NCBI GenBank assembly: GCA_964419605.1
Contig: CAYQQM010000064.1
Span: 1 to 28,490 of the forward strand
Length of the DNA stretch: 28,490 nt
Direction of reading: 5' to 3'
Source: JABFXX01 sp964419605
GTDB lineage: Bacteria > Myxococcota_A > Polyangia > Haliangiales > Haliangiaceae
In this document: positions 1 to 6,968 of the stretch, piece after piece
How the letters are laid out: each line of letters begins with the position of its first letter
How positions within the stretch are numbered: position 1 is the first letter of the stretch
Notes under the pieces: generated by a model
Database searches by the model: none
What the model was told of the DNA's origin: nothing
Seen by the model: the letters and a program-made list of their open reading frames with translations, nothing else
Made by a program: the position numbers and the translations under genes

Positions 1-91
1 TCTGGCCCGCGCACCTTGCTACTTCGCCCCAAAACGACCGCGCTCTCGTCGATTTCGTCCCAGGGGATGTCCCCGCGGGGACACAAGATCT

Positions 92-215
92 TCGTTGCCG
101 GCTGCGCTCCGGTGCTCATTTGCGTCGAGCAAACTCCGCTCCGGTGTTCGCCGCGCCTCGCGATTCGGGCAGCTCGACCGCGATCATCGATCAATTTACG
201 CATTCGAGGGCCCTA
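92..215 (+). repeat. Dispersed palindromic repeat, copy A (right part)
   Basis: This stretch aligns over most of its length with 22079-22203. Both begin CTTCGTTGCC, carry CTCCGGT-type repeats, share CGATCATCGATCAA and end in GGGCCCTA. A core hairpin is present: stem TTTGC (119-123), loop GTCGA, stem GCAAA (129-133). A left terminal repeat matching its right end is not seen; positions 1-60 only weakly resemble the left side of the other copy. A separate tight palindrome, GTCCCC-GC-GGGGAC (69-82), lies just before it. The element fills the region upstream of the first gene, so the open frame running through here is probably not coding. Confidence 0.7.
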
Positions 216-292
216 ACAAATTCGCGATTGCACGCGGCGCGTGCGGGGTTCGCATCCCTGCGCTATGGCACCGGAGCACGGTCCGACATAAC

Positions 293-2011
293 ATGGTGCC
301 CGGAGTGCTCGAACCACCTCCTTCTCGCTTGCTGCTTACCCTGGCCGGCGGACTGACTCAGGTCCTAGGCCTCGCGTACCTGGTGCTTGGATTAGCGGCG
401 CTGCCCATTGCCCACGAGCTGCACGGCGGCACCCGATCGGTAATTGTTTCGATCGTTGCGGCCCTAACCGCGGTGGTGTGCGGTAACTTGGTCTATCGGG
501 GGCGCATGATTCCGATCGCGCTCGCTGTAGGTCTAGATGTAGGTTTTGGCATTGCGCTTGCGCGCGGATCCACTGCGATTGGAGCTCTGCTACATATTCT
601 CCCGAACCGCAGCGATCCCGCGGCGCAGACCGTTGCGACCGTCGGCGCCTTCGCGATGTTCACGGCGGCGGCTCTCTGTATTCTTGCGATTCCTGTTGCG
701 CTTCGCTTGCGCGCTTGGGCTCGGCAAGGGCTCGATCCACTTCTGCACTCCCGGATCGGGAGTGCTGCGCACCCCGGCGACCCTTGGAAGTCCCCGAAGG
801 GGGGCGAAGCCGGGGTTATCGATTCTGGTCCGAACCTTCAGGGCAATGTGCTGCAGTTCGACGCAGGTGGGGTCGCGGCCGGGGGCGGCGGGGAGGACGA
901 GCCGCAAACGACGGGGGCCAGCGGTGCTCCCGTACAGACGCTTAGGGGCGTGGGAAGATCGCGCATTCCAGCGACTCAAGTCCTGTATCGACGCAAGAGT
1001 TCCAAAACTGCGATCATTATCGTTGTATCGGCCACACTGATCGCCGTGGGACTCGTCATAGCGACGATCGGGTCCGAGTCGTCGAACGGCGATGTGATCA
1101 GCATGGCGAGCTCCGACGCCGCGATGGCTACCAGGGGCTCAGCGGCGGCTAGCGCTCAGGTTGCGGATGCAGCGGCGGCCGCGCAAGTTTCGCCGGATGC
1201 CGCCGGGTCGTCGGCTCCGTCGGCTCCGTCGGTGCCCAGGATTCCAGATTTGATTTCTCAATTTCACGCCGCCGTGGGAGACGCGGCCTCAAATGACCTT
1301 ACCCGGCTCTTCGATCCCAACGTGTTTGCGTTCGGTGTCGGACCGCAAGATGTGGCGCAGGGTAGGGCAGCTGTGGTTGCGATGTTGCGCAAGAACATCG
1401 GGTCGGGAGCTACCGGGCGCACTGCGGTAGCGGGGTACTTTTCCAGAATCGGGGTCGACGGCGATGTGGGCTGGTTTGGCGAGGAGATGCGCGTCGGAAA
1501 AACGACCTATGTCGTCAGCGCCGCTCTGGGCCTGCGCCATGGTGCATGGTCGATCTTTGCGCTGCATTGGGCGCTTGCATTGCCCAATGCAGTGGCGCAT
1601 CAGCTCGCATACCGGGGAGAGCTCGAGATTCCCGATTCAATCCCCAACGGTCGCAGCGACCTACCGCTCGCTAAGGCGATGCTGGCTGCGTTTTCATCGC
1701 GAACGGCGTTTGCCGATGCGCGCAGCATTCGCGCCGATGCCCTCAATTTTGGCAGCGCGCCAGGGGAACGCAGTGCTGGCGAGAGCGCCAAGCGAATGTT
1801 TTCCCAGTTGAAAGCGAAAATCCGGCTACACGATGCGGTGACCGTTGGCTCCATCGGCGAACACGGCGGCTGGGGCGCCGCTAATGTGGATTACATCGAC
1901 GCAGACAAGGCAGGTCGGGAGATCCGACAGACGTTTCGGGTCTTGTCTGTGTGGCTGCTGGAGGACGACCAGTGGCGAATCGTTCAGACCCAGTGGTCAA
2001 ACGGCCACTAA
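293..2011 (+). CDS. Membrane protein with C-terminal NTF2/SnoaL-like domains
   Basis: About 572 residues from the ATG at 293. An upstream ATG at 95 is rejected because that stretch is repeat DNA. Residues 10-130 hold about four hydrophobic helices. A Gly/Ser/Pro-rich segment and another transmembrane helix (KTAIIIVVSATLIAVGLVIA, about residues 239-262) follow. An Ala/Ser/Asp-rich linker then leads into about 260 residues resembling two NTF2/SnoaL-like domains (begins IPDLISQFHAAVGDAASNDL; ends QWRIVQTQWSNGH). The second half is probably periplasmic or extracytoplasmic. A palindromic repeat is embedded in frame at about residues 148-177. No ribosome binding site is obvious. The gene converges on ndk with only 12 bp between stops. 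Function is unknown; the domain reading rests on general fold features (medium confidence). Confidence 0.7.
   Translation: MVPGVLEPPPSRLLLTLAGGLTQVLGLAYLVLGLAALPIAHELHGGTRSVIVSIVAALTAVVCGNLVYRGRMIPIALAVGLDVGFGIALARGSTAIGALLHILPNRSDPAAQTVATVGAFAMFTAAALCILAIPVALRLRAWARQGLDPLLHSRIGSAAHPGDPWKSPKGGEAGVIDSGPNLQGNVLQFDAGGVAAGGGGEDEPQTTGASGAPVQTLRGVGRSRIPATQVLYRRKSSKTAIIIVVSATLIAVGLVIATIGSESSNGDVISMASSDAAMATRGSAAASAQVADAAAAAQVSPDAAGSSAPSAPSVPRIPDLISQFHAAVGDAASNDLTRLFDPNVFAFGVGPQDVAQGRAAVVAMLRKNIGSGATGRTAVAGYFSRIGVDGDVGWFGEEMRVGKTTYVVSAALGLRHGAWSIFALHWALALPNAVAHQLAYRGELEIPDSIPNGRSDLPLAKAMLAAFSSRTAFADARSIRADALNFGSAPGERSAGESAKRMFSQLKAKIRLHDAVTVGSIGEHGGWGAANVDYIDADKAGREIRQTFRVLSVWLLEDDQWRIVQTQWSNGH
736..823 (+). 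repeat. Composite palindromic element inside coding sequence (copy 1)
   Basis: Hairpin 1 has stem GCACTCCC (745-752), loop GGATC and stem GGGAGTGC (758-765). It is followed by TGCGCACCCCGGC (766-778). A second, longer-range stem pairs CCCCGGC (772-778) with GCCGGGG (809-815), then TTATCGAT. The same arrangement, on the other strand, lies inside trmH at 26219-26265. Here the second loop is 30 nt (779-808) instead of 3 nt, a difference of 27 nt or nine codons. That extra DNA carries its own GGAAGTCCCC/GGGGGGCG motif, related to the element in murJ and a CBS gene. The element is read in frame by the host gene. Confidence 0.8.
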
Positions 2012-2023
2012 CAAGGCCCGATG

Positions 2024-2458
2024 CTACTTTCGCTCTAGAGACGCGAGTTCTGCGGTGGAAAAAAAGAATGCGATTTCTTGTCGCGCGGTCTCTTGTGCGT
2101 CGGAACCGTGAACGGCGTTGCGCTCAATCGATGTGGCAAACTGCTTCCGGATCGTTCCTGCGGCCGCCTTGCTCGGGTCGGTAGCGCCCATAACTTCTCG
2201 ATTCTTGGCGACGGCATTTTCACCCTCAAGGACCTGTACGACCACCGGGCCCTCGGTCATGAACTTCACTAGGTCGGCGTAGAACGGGCGCTCGCGGTGG
2301 ACCGCGTAAAACGCTTTTGCTTGCGCCTCGGTCAGGCGCACCATTCGCGACGCAAGGATTCGCAAGCCTGCGCTTTCGAGTTTTGCCGTGATCTCCCCGA
2401 TGTGGTTGCTTGCCACTGCATCGGGCTTAACGATCGAGAACGTGCGTTCGATAGCCAT
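2024..2458 (-). CDS. ndk: Nucleoside diphosphate kinase
   Basis: 144 residues, the usual length. It transfers the gamma-phosphate of ATP to nucleoside diphosphates through a phosphohistidine, keeping (d)NTP pools balanced in the cytoplasm. It starts MAIERTFSIVKPDAV with Lys11 of the family motif. The active-site block NAVHGSD places the catalytic His near residue 117. It lies last in the MFS-sucC-sucD-ndk run, 68 bp after sucD. Succinyl-CoA synthetase and Ndk are known partners in nucleotide supply, and their adjacency is common in this group. The terminal CDSs are convergent (12 bp from the + strand gene), and no clear stem-plus-T-run terminator is visible between them. Confidence 0.96.
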   Translation of the reverse strand: MAIERTFSIVKPDAVASNHIGEITAKLESAGLRILASRMVRLTEAQAKAFYAVHRERPFYADLVKFMTEGPVVVQVLEGENAVAKNREVMGATDPSKAAAGTIRKQFATSIERNAVHGSDAQETARQEIAFFFSTAELASLERK

Positions 2459-2526
2459 ATCGCGCGCACGCTAGTCGAAGTCGCCCTGGGATTCAAGCCG
2501 TTCTTCATCCACGAATCCGACAGGCG

Positions 2527-3414
2527 CTACGAGGTGAGCAATTTGGCGAGTGTGGCGCCCATCTCAGCCGGCGTAGGTGCCACCGCGATGCCGCATTCCC
2601 GCAGCGCGGCAATCTTGTCGCTTGCGGCTCCCTTGCCTCCGGAGATGATCGCTCCGGCGTGCCCCATGCGCTTTCCAGGGGGAGCCGTTTGGCCGCCGAT
2701 AAACGCCGCAACGGGCTTTCGAACGTGCTGCTTGATAAAGGTCGCGGCGCGCTCCTCGGAGTCACCGCCAATCTCACCGATCATGAAGATCGACGACGTT
2801 CCCGGATCTTCGTTGAACCACTGAATAGCATCGATAAAGTCGGTGCCCTTCACCGGATCACCCCCGATGCCGATCGCCGTAGACTGGCCGAGCCCCAGGG
2901 CCGTGAGCTGATGCACGATCTCGTAGGTGAGCGTGCCCGACCGCGACACCACACCAACCCCGCCGGGCTTATGAATATAGCCAGGCATGATACCAATCTT
3001 GCACTGACCTGGAGTGATCACACCGGGACAGTTGGGTCCGATCAGCACAGCCGTGGGATAGTCCCGTTCTAACGTGTACTTGACGCGCACCATATCGCGT
3101 ACGGGGATCCCCTCGGTGATCGCGACCACGAGCTGGATGCCGGCTGCGGCCGCCTCGAGGATCGAGTCGGCGGCGAAGGCCGGAGGCACGTAGACCACGC
3201 TCGCGTTTGCGCCGCGCAATCGCACCGCTTCTTCCACGGTGTCGTACATGGGGACTTGTTCGAGTCCGGCTACCTTGGTTCCACCTTTGCCGGGAACGAC
3301 GCCGGCGACCACCTGGGTTCCGTAGTCGACCATTTGCTTGGCGTGAAACGCTCCTGCAGAACCAGACATGCCTTGGACCAAAAGTCGCGTGTTGAAACCG
3401 ACGAGAACCGACAT
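2527..3414 (-). CDS. sucD: Succinyl-CoA synthetase alpha subunit
   Basis: 295 residues, normal for SucD. With SucC it interconverts succinyl-CoA and succinate with nucleotide phosphorylation in the TCA cycle. The start at 3414 (MSVLVGFNTRLLVQG) was chosen because it overlaps the sucC stop in a TAATG junction; the frame stays open further upstream only as a shadow of sucC. The N-terminal CoA-binding Rossmann part is seen (LLVQGMSGSAGAFHAKQM). The phosphohistidine region GHAGAIISGGKG lies near residue 250, and the fold continues to the C-terminus. The gene appears intact. Translational coupling to sucC fits equal subunit amounts. Confidence 0.96.
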   Translation of the reverse strand: MSVLVGFNTRLLVQGMSGSAGAFHAKQMVDYGTQVVAGVVPGKGGTKVAGLEQVPMYDTVEEAVRLRGANASVVYVPPAFAADSILEAAAAGIQLVVAITEGIPVRDMVRVKYTLERDYPTAVLIGPNCPGVITPGQCKIGIMPGYIHKPGGVGVVSRSGTLTYEIVHQLTALGLGQSTAIGIGGDPVKGTDFIDAIQWFNEDPGTSSIFMIGEIGGDSEERAATFIKQHVRKPVAAFIGGQTAPPGKRMGHAGAIISGGKGAASDKIAALRECGIAVAPTPAEMGATLAKLLTS

Positions 3415-4604
3415 TAGCGAGCTCCTCCGGCCGCGGCGACGGCCTTCTTGGCACCGTCGGCCATGTCTGCAGCCGCAACGATATTGAGCCCACTTTCCGC
3501 GAGCATTTTTTTTCCGAGGTCGACGTTGGTACCTTCGAGCCGCACCACCAGCGGCACCTTGAGTGCAACCTCCTTCACGGCAGCGATGACCCCTGAGGCG
3601 ATCGTGTCGCACTTCATGATGCCTCCGAAGATATTGACGAAGATCGTTTTTACTTCCGGATCGCTGGCGATGATCTTGAAAGCCGCCGTCACCTTTTCCG
3701 CTGTAGCCCCCCCACCGACATCGAGGAAGTTTGCGGGTTGACCGCCATAAAATTTGATGATGTCCATGGTCGACATCGCCAACCCAGCACCGTTGACCAT
3801 GCAACCGATATTGCCCTCGAGCGAGATGTAGCTAAGGTCCCATTTCTTGGCTTCGAGTTCTTGTGGATCCTCTTCGCTGGGGTCTCTCCACGCCTCGAGT
3901 TCTGGGTGGCGATACAACGCATTGTCATCGAAGGTAATCTTGGCGTCGAGTGCCAGCACATTTCCGTCTGCGGTCGAAACCAGTGGATTAATTTCGAGTA
4001 GCGAGCAGTCCATGTCGTCGTAGCAGCGCGTGAGCGCCTTGAGGAATTGGCCGAGTTTGCTGCCCAGTTTGCCGTTGCCCAGAGGCATCCCAAGTGCTTT
4101 CGCCATGCGGCGCGACTGAAAATCGCTCCAACCGGTGGCCGGATCGATCGCTTCCTTGAACATCTTCTCCGGGTGTTTTGCGGCGACTTCTTCGATGTCC
4201 ATGCCGCCCTCCGTGGAGGCCATCACGGTGACCCGACCCGTTGCCCGGTCGAGCAACATGCCGAGGTAGTACTCGTGGTGGATCGCCAACCCTTGCTCGA
4301 TCAGGAGGCGCTGGACCTTTTTTCCACCCGGTCCGGTCTGATGGGTCACAAGCTGCATGCCGAAGATCTGTTTCACGGCGGCTTCGGCCTCTGCCTTGGT
4401 CTTGGCAACTTTCACGCCGCCACCCTTGCCCCGGCCTCCGGCGTGAATTTGCGCTTTCACGACGACAACTTCGTTTCCGGATTGCTGCTGTACGTTGGGA
4501 ATGGCTGCGAGAGCCTCCTCTACGCTCAGGGCTGAAATGCCGATCGGCACTGGAATGCCGTAGCGCTGGAACAGCTGCTTACCCTGGTACTCGTGGATTT
4601 TCAC
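3414..4604 (-). CDS. sucC: Succinyl-CoA synthetase beta subunit
   Basis: 396 residues, normal for SucC. It is the ADP- or GDP-forming beta chain with an N-terminal ATP-grasp domain (MKIHEYQGKQLFQRYGIPVP; Gly-rich nucleotide loop HAGGRGKGGGVKVA around residue 55). The C-terminal subunit-contact domain includes GAGLAMSTMDIIKFYGG and FVNIFGGIMKCD. The start is GTG (written M) at 4604, and its GTGA overlaps the stop of the upstream MFS gene by 4 nt. The downstream junction with sucD is TAATG. Both overlaps suggest coupled translation from one mRNA. Nucleotide specificity cannot be told from sequence reading alone. Confidence 0.96.
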   Translation of the reverse strand: MKIHEYQGKQLFQRYGIPVPIGISALSVEEALAAIPNVQQQSGNEVVVVKAQIHAGGRGKGGGVKVAKTKAEAEAAVKQIFGMQLVTHQTGPGGKKVQRLLIEQGLAIHHEYYLGMLLDRATGRVTVMASTEGGMDIEEVAAKHPEKMFKEAIDPATGWSDFQSRRMAKALGMPLGNGKLGSKLGQFLKALTRCYDDMDCSLLEINPLVSTADGNVLALDAKITFDDNALYRHPELEAWRDPSEEDPQELEAKKWDLSYISLEGNIGCMVNGAGLAMSTMDIIKFYGGQPANFLDVGGGATAEKVTAAFKIIASDPEVKTIFVNIFGGIMKCDTIASGVIAAVKEVALKVPLVVRLEGTNVDLGKKMLAESGLNIVAAADMADGAKKAVAAAGGAR

Positions 4605-5923
4605 GCCGCTGGTTTATCACGGGCTGCCGGTGGCCACCACAGATACGCGGACCACGCGAACCCGAGAGGCACCGCCAGCATCGCGACGGTGGAGACGAAT
4701 ACGTCGCTGAGCAGCCCCAGCGCCGAGGGCGACCATAGGTCGCCGAATAAGTGGATCGCAAAGATCGTGATGGCCATGGCGCTGGCGCGCAGCTCAGGAG
4801 GAACTGCGCGGAGCGCGATCGCATTGATGGGAGACGTCGACAAGAATAGGGCCACCTCGGCGACGAATGCAAAGCAGAAAAACCACAGCGGGCTCGGCAT
4901 CGCCAGCGCGACGACGGTGAGAGGTGCAGCGAGCGCCATGCCCCACGCGCAAACGCGCAGCAGCGCGCGTATGCCTGCATTGTTTTCCGGTGAGTTCCAC
5001 GCTGTATCCGCTGTAACCGGCGGTCCGCGACGTGCGGACCGATCTGCCCAACGGCCTCCGATCGCCGTGCCGATGGCGCCCGCCAATACCGTGACCAGGC
5101 CGAAGTAATAGTTCGCGGTTTCGTTGCTGAGCGAGCCCGAGCGCTCTATCGCAACGCGCAACCCCCCCCCACTTACGACGATGTGAGCTGTTGGGGCGTA
5201 ACGCTCTGCTAGATACTTGGGCGCCCAATACGAGAATGCCGCGACGGCCCCGGTGTACGCGCAATAGCCAAGCACGGCGCGTCGAAATAACGGTAGCCGA
5301 ATCAGTGTAGCGATGCTCGTGGAGAGTCGGGTAGTCGCCGCGGACAATTTTCGCGTTGGTTCGGCGATGGCAAAGCACAGCAACGCGAGCGCGATGCCCG
5401 GGCCGCCCGCGACCAGGAACGCGGTTCGCCATCCCCACCGCGCGTCGACGAATCCCCCGATGAGATAGCCGAGCGCGGACCCTACGGGCATCGCGAGGTA
5501 AAAGATCGCGAGCGTTCGCGATTTGCGATCGATTGGGGTAATGTCGTCGATGATTGTGGGGGCGAGCGTTGCGTAACTCGCTTCGCCGATTCCAACCGCA
5601 ACTCGGGCGATCATGATTTCGGTAAAGTTGCGCGCGAAACCGGTGGCCACCGTTGCTGCGCTCCACACAAGGACTCCGAGGGTGATGAGTCCAACGCGCC
5701 GGCGCCTGTCGGCGAGGGCGCCAAACACCGGTGATGTTACAAAGTATCCGAGCAGGAACGCGGTAGCGAGCAACCCGCCTTGAAGGTTCGAAAGCGCGAG
5801 GCCTCCGGACTCTTGGGGGGCCTGAATGTTCTTGAGCACCGCCGCAACGACGTAGCGGTCGATGTAGTTGAGCAGGTTTAGGCCGGTCAACAAGGCGAGG
5901 ATTGCCGTGCGATTCCGGATCAT
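4601..5923 (-). CDS. Spinster-like MFS transporter
   Basis: About 440 residues with roughly 12 hydrophobic segments. The N-terminus (LLTGLNLLNYIDRYVVAAVL), the loop-2 motif FGALADRRRRVGL and a stretch with GIGEASYATLAPTIIDD are typical of the spinster-like branch of the major facilitator superfamily. Eukaryotic members move lipids such as lysophospholipids or sphingosine phosphate; the bacterial substrate is unknown. The start at 5923 (MIRNRTAILALL) is preferred over a start 26 residues upstream, which would add a non-membrane, Arg-rich stretch overlapping the divergent lipoprotein gene. A weak AAGG lies about 14 nt before it. It overlaps sucC by GTGA and heads that operon, an unusual partner for TCA genes. 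Confidence 0.85.
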   Translation of the reverse strand: MIRNRTAILALLTGLNLLNYIDRYVVAAVLKNIQAPQESGGLALSNLQGGLLATAFLLGYFVTSPVFGALADRRRRVGLITLGVLVWSAATVATGFARNFTEIMIARVAVGIGEASYATLAPTIIDDITPIDRKSRTLAIFYLAMPVGSALGYLIGGFVDARWGWRTAFLVAGGPGIALALLCFAIAEPTRKLSAATTRLSTSIATLIRLPLFRRAVLGYCAYTGAVAAFSYWAPKYLAERYAPTAHIVVSGGGLRVAIERSGSLSNETANYYFGLVTVLAGAIGTAIGGRWADRSARRGPPVTADTAWNSPENNAGIRALLRVCAWGMALAAPLTVVALAMPSPLWFFCFAFVAEVALFLSTSPINAIALRAVPPELRASAMAITIFAIHLFGDLWSPSALGLLSDVFVSTVAMLAVPLGFAWSAYLWWPPAARDKPAA

Positions 5924-5995
5924 GGAACGAAATTGCCTTTCACTTGGGTGACGAAAAGTACGCGCGCCAGCCCGGCTAGCGGTAGTCTGCGCGCC

Positions 5996-6634
5996 ATGCA
6001 AAAGTTTGCCCTTTGTGCGCTGTTGGTCGCCATAGTTGCGTGTTCATCGAAGCCCAAAGAAGCTCCCACGACTGCGAGCGTTGTCCAGTCGGGTTCGACC
6101 GAGCCGGCGCCAAGTACGTCGGATGTGGGTTCGGCGGCGGCGGGAGCTGGCTCGGCGCTGGCGACCGCGGCAGGTTCAGCGTCTGACAATGCCGGGTCTG
6201 CGGCGTCGAAAGCGGGTTTGGGAGCGGATCGCGCGGCTGCAAGCGCAGCTGATGCGGCGTCAACGGTCGCCACCGCGCCGACGTTCGATTTTGACAAACT
6301 GAGCCACGAAGAAAAGATGGACTTCATGAAGAAAAAGGTCGTACCGACGATGAAGCCGCTGTTTCAGGAGTTCGACAAGAAGAAGTACGCCAACTTTGGC
6401 TGCAAAACCTGCCACGGCAAAGATCCGGTCAAGGCCAAGTACAAGATGCCAAATCCGGGCCTTACCAAGCTGGATTTTGCCAAGCTCAAAGAAGGCAAGC
6501 AGGAGCCAAAGGCCGCCGAGTGGATGGCCAAAGTCGTGAAACCCGAGATGGCGAAGCTATTTCAAATGCCCGAGTACACCGAGTCGAACCCGACCGGCTT
6601 TGGCTGTTTGCACTGCCACGTGCAAGTGCAGTAG
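5996..6634 (+). CDS. Dihaem c-type cytochrome-like lipoprotein
   Basis: 212 residues. It begins MQKFALCALLVAIVACSS, a signal peptide with a lipobox ending in Cys, so it is probably an anchored lipoprotein. An Ala/Gly/Ser-rich linker of about 75 residues follows. The C-terminal domain carries two CXXCH haem-attachment motifs, CKTCH (about residue 138) and CLHCH (about residue 205), set in Lys-rich sequence. Covalent haem c and a periplasmic or outer-surface electron-transfer role are inferred. The start at 5996 is set by the signal peptide; the frame extends 21 codons upstream without signal character. It is divergent from the MFS operon with 72 bp between starts, a shared promoter region. Similar short lipoproteins are frequent in myxobacteria. 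The redox partner is unknown. Confidence 0.85.
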   Translation: MQKFALCALLVAIVACSSKPKEAPTTASVVQSGSTEPAPSTSDVGSAAAGAGSALATAAGSASDNAGSAASKAGLGADRAAASAADAASTVATAPTFDFDKLSHEEKMDFMKKKVVPTMKPLFQEFDKKKYANFGCKTCHGKDPVKAKYKMPNPGLTKLDFAKLKEGKQEPKAAEWMAKVVKPEMAKLFQMPEYTESNPTGFGCLHCHVQVQ

Positions 6635-6676
6635 CGAGGTCGTGAAGTATCCGCACGACGACGCCCTTTAGTTAGC

Positions 6677-6705
6677 TTTACATGTATTGATTTATGGCAA
6701 ATTAT
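6677..6705 (+). promoter_or_regulatory. Possible promoter of the orphan antitoxin gene
   Basis: TTTACA (6677-6682) and AATTAT (6700-6705) are separated by 17 nt in a locally AT-rich stretch. GCAA-ATTA-TTGC (6698-6709) is a small palindrome touching the ATG at 6710, and no ribosome binding site is visible. A leaderless, self-repressed transcript is possible. Evidence is only pattern-based. Confidence 0.35.
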
Positions 6706-6709
6706 TGCG

Positions 6710-6937
6710 ATGGCTTCTGCCATTAAGAATTTTCACCTTCCATTGCCAATGAGAATCTATGCCGAGCTGCGCGAGACCGCGGAATCCAGCGGTCAGCCCG
6801 CGACCAAGTTAGCTCAGCAGCTCTTGAAGGAAGGACTCGAGCAGTTACGGCGAGCGGACCGGCGACGTCAGATCGCGGATTATGCGCGAAACGTCGCCGG
6901 GACAAGCGACGACTTCGATCCCGCGATCGACTTATAA
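6710..6937 (+). CDS. Orphan ribbon-helix-helix-like antitoxin
   Basis: 75 residues: a basic N-terminal strand (AIKNFHLPLPMRIYAEL), a helix-turn-helix-like middle (AESSGQPATKLAQQLLKEGLEQLRR) and an acidic tail (GTSDDFDPAIDL). This pattern matches CopG/RHH-type antitoxins that bind DNA as dimers and use the tail to block a toxin. The usual downstream toxin gene is absent: only 31 bp separate its stop from the convergent murJ stop. It may be a leftover of a lost module, an anti-toxin acting on a distant toxin, or a simple regulator. Family assignment is by pattern only. Confidence 0.6.
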   Translation: MASAIKNFHLPLPMRIYAELRETAESSGQPATKLAQQLLKEGLEQLRRADRRRQIADYARNVAGTSDDFDPAIDL

Positions 6938-6968
6938 CGATGCACAGCATGGTTTAGGGACGCGAGCA

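Noticed and set aside
95..292. N-terminal extension of the first gene by 66 residues
   Set aside because: The extension is translated repeat DNA and Arg-rich; the ATG at 293 directly precedes the hydrophobic helices.
2012..2023. Terminator between convergent genes
   Set aside because: Only 12 bp and no stem with T-run visible.
3415..3804. Upstream extension of sucD
   Set aside because: It lies wholly within sucC in another frame and is Arg/Cys-rich; the TAATG junction at 3414 marks the start.
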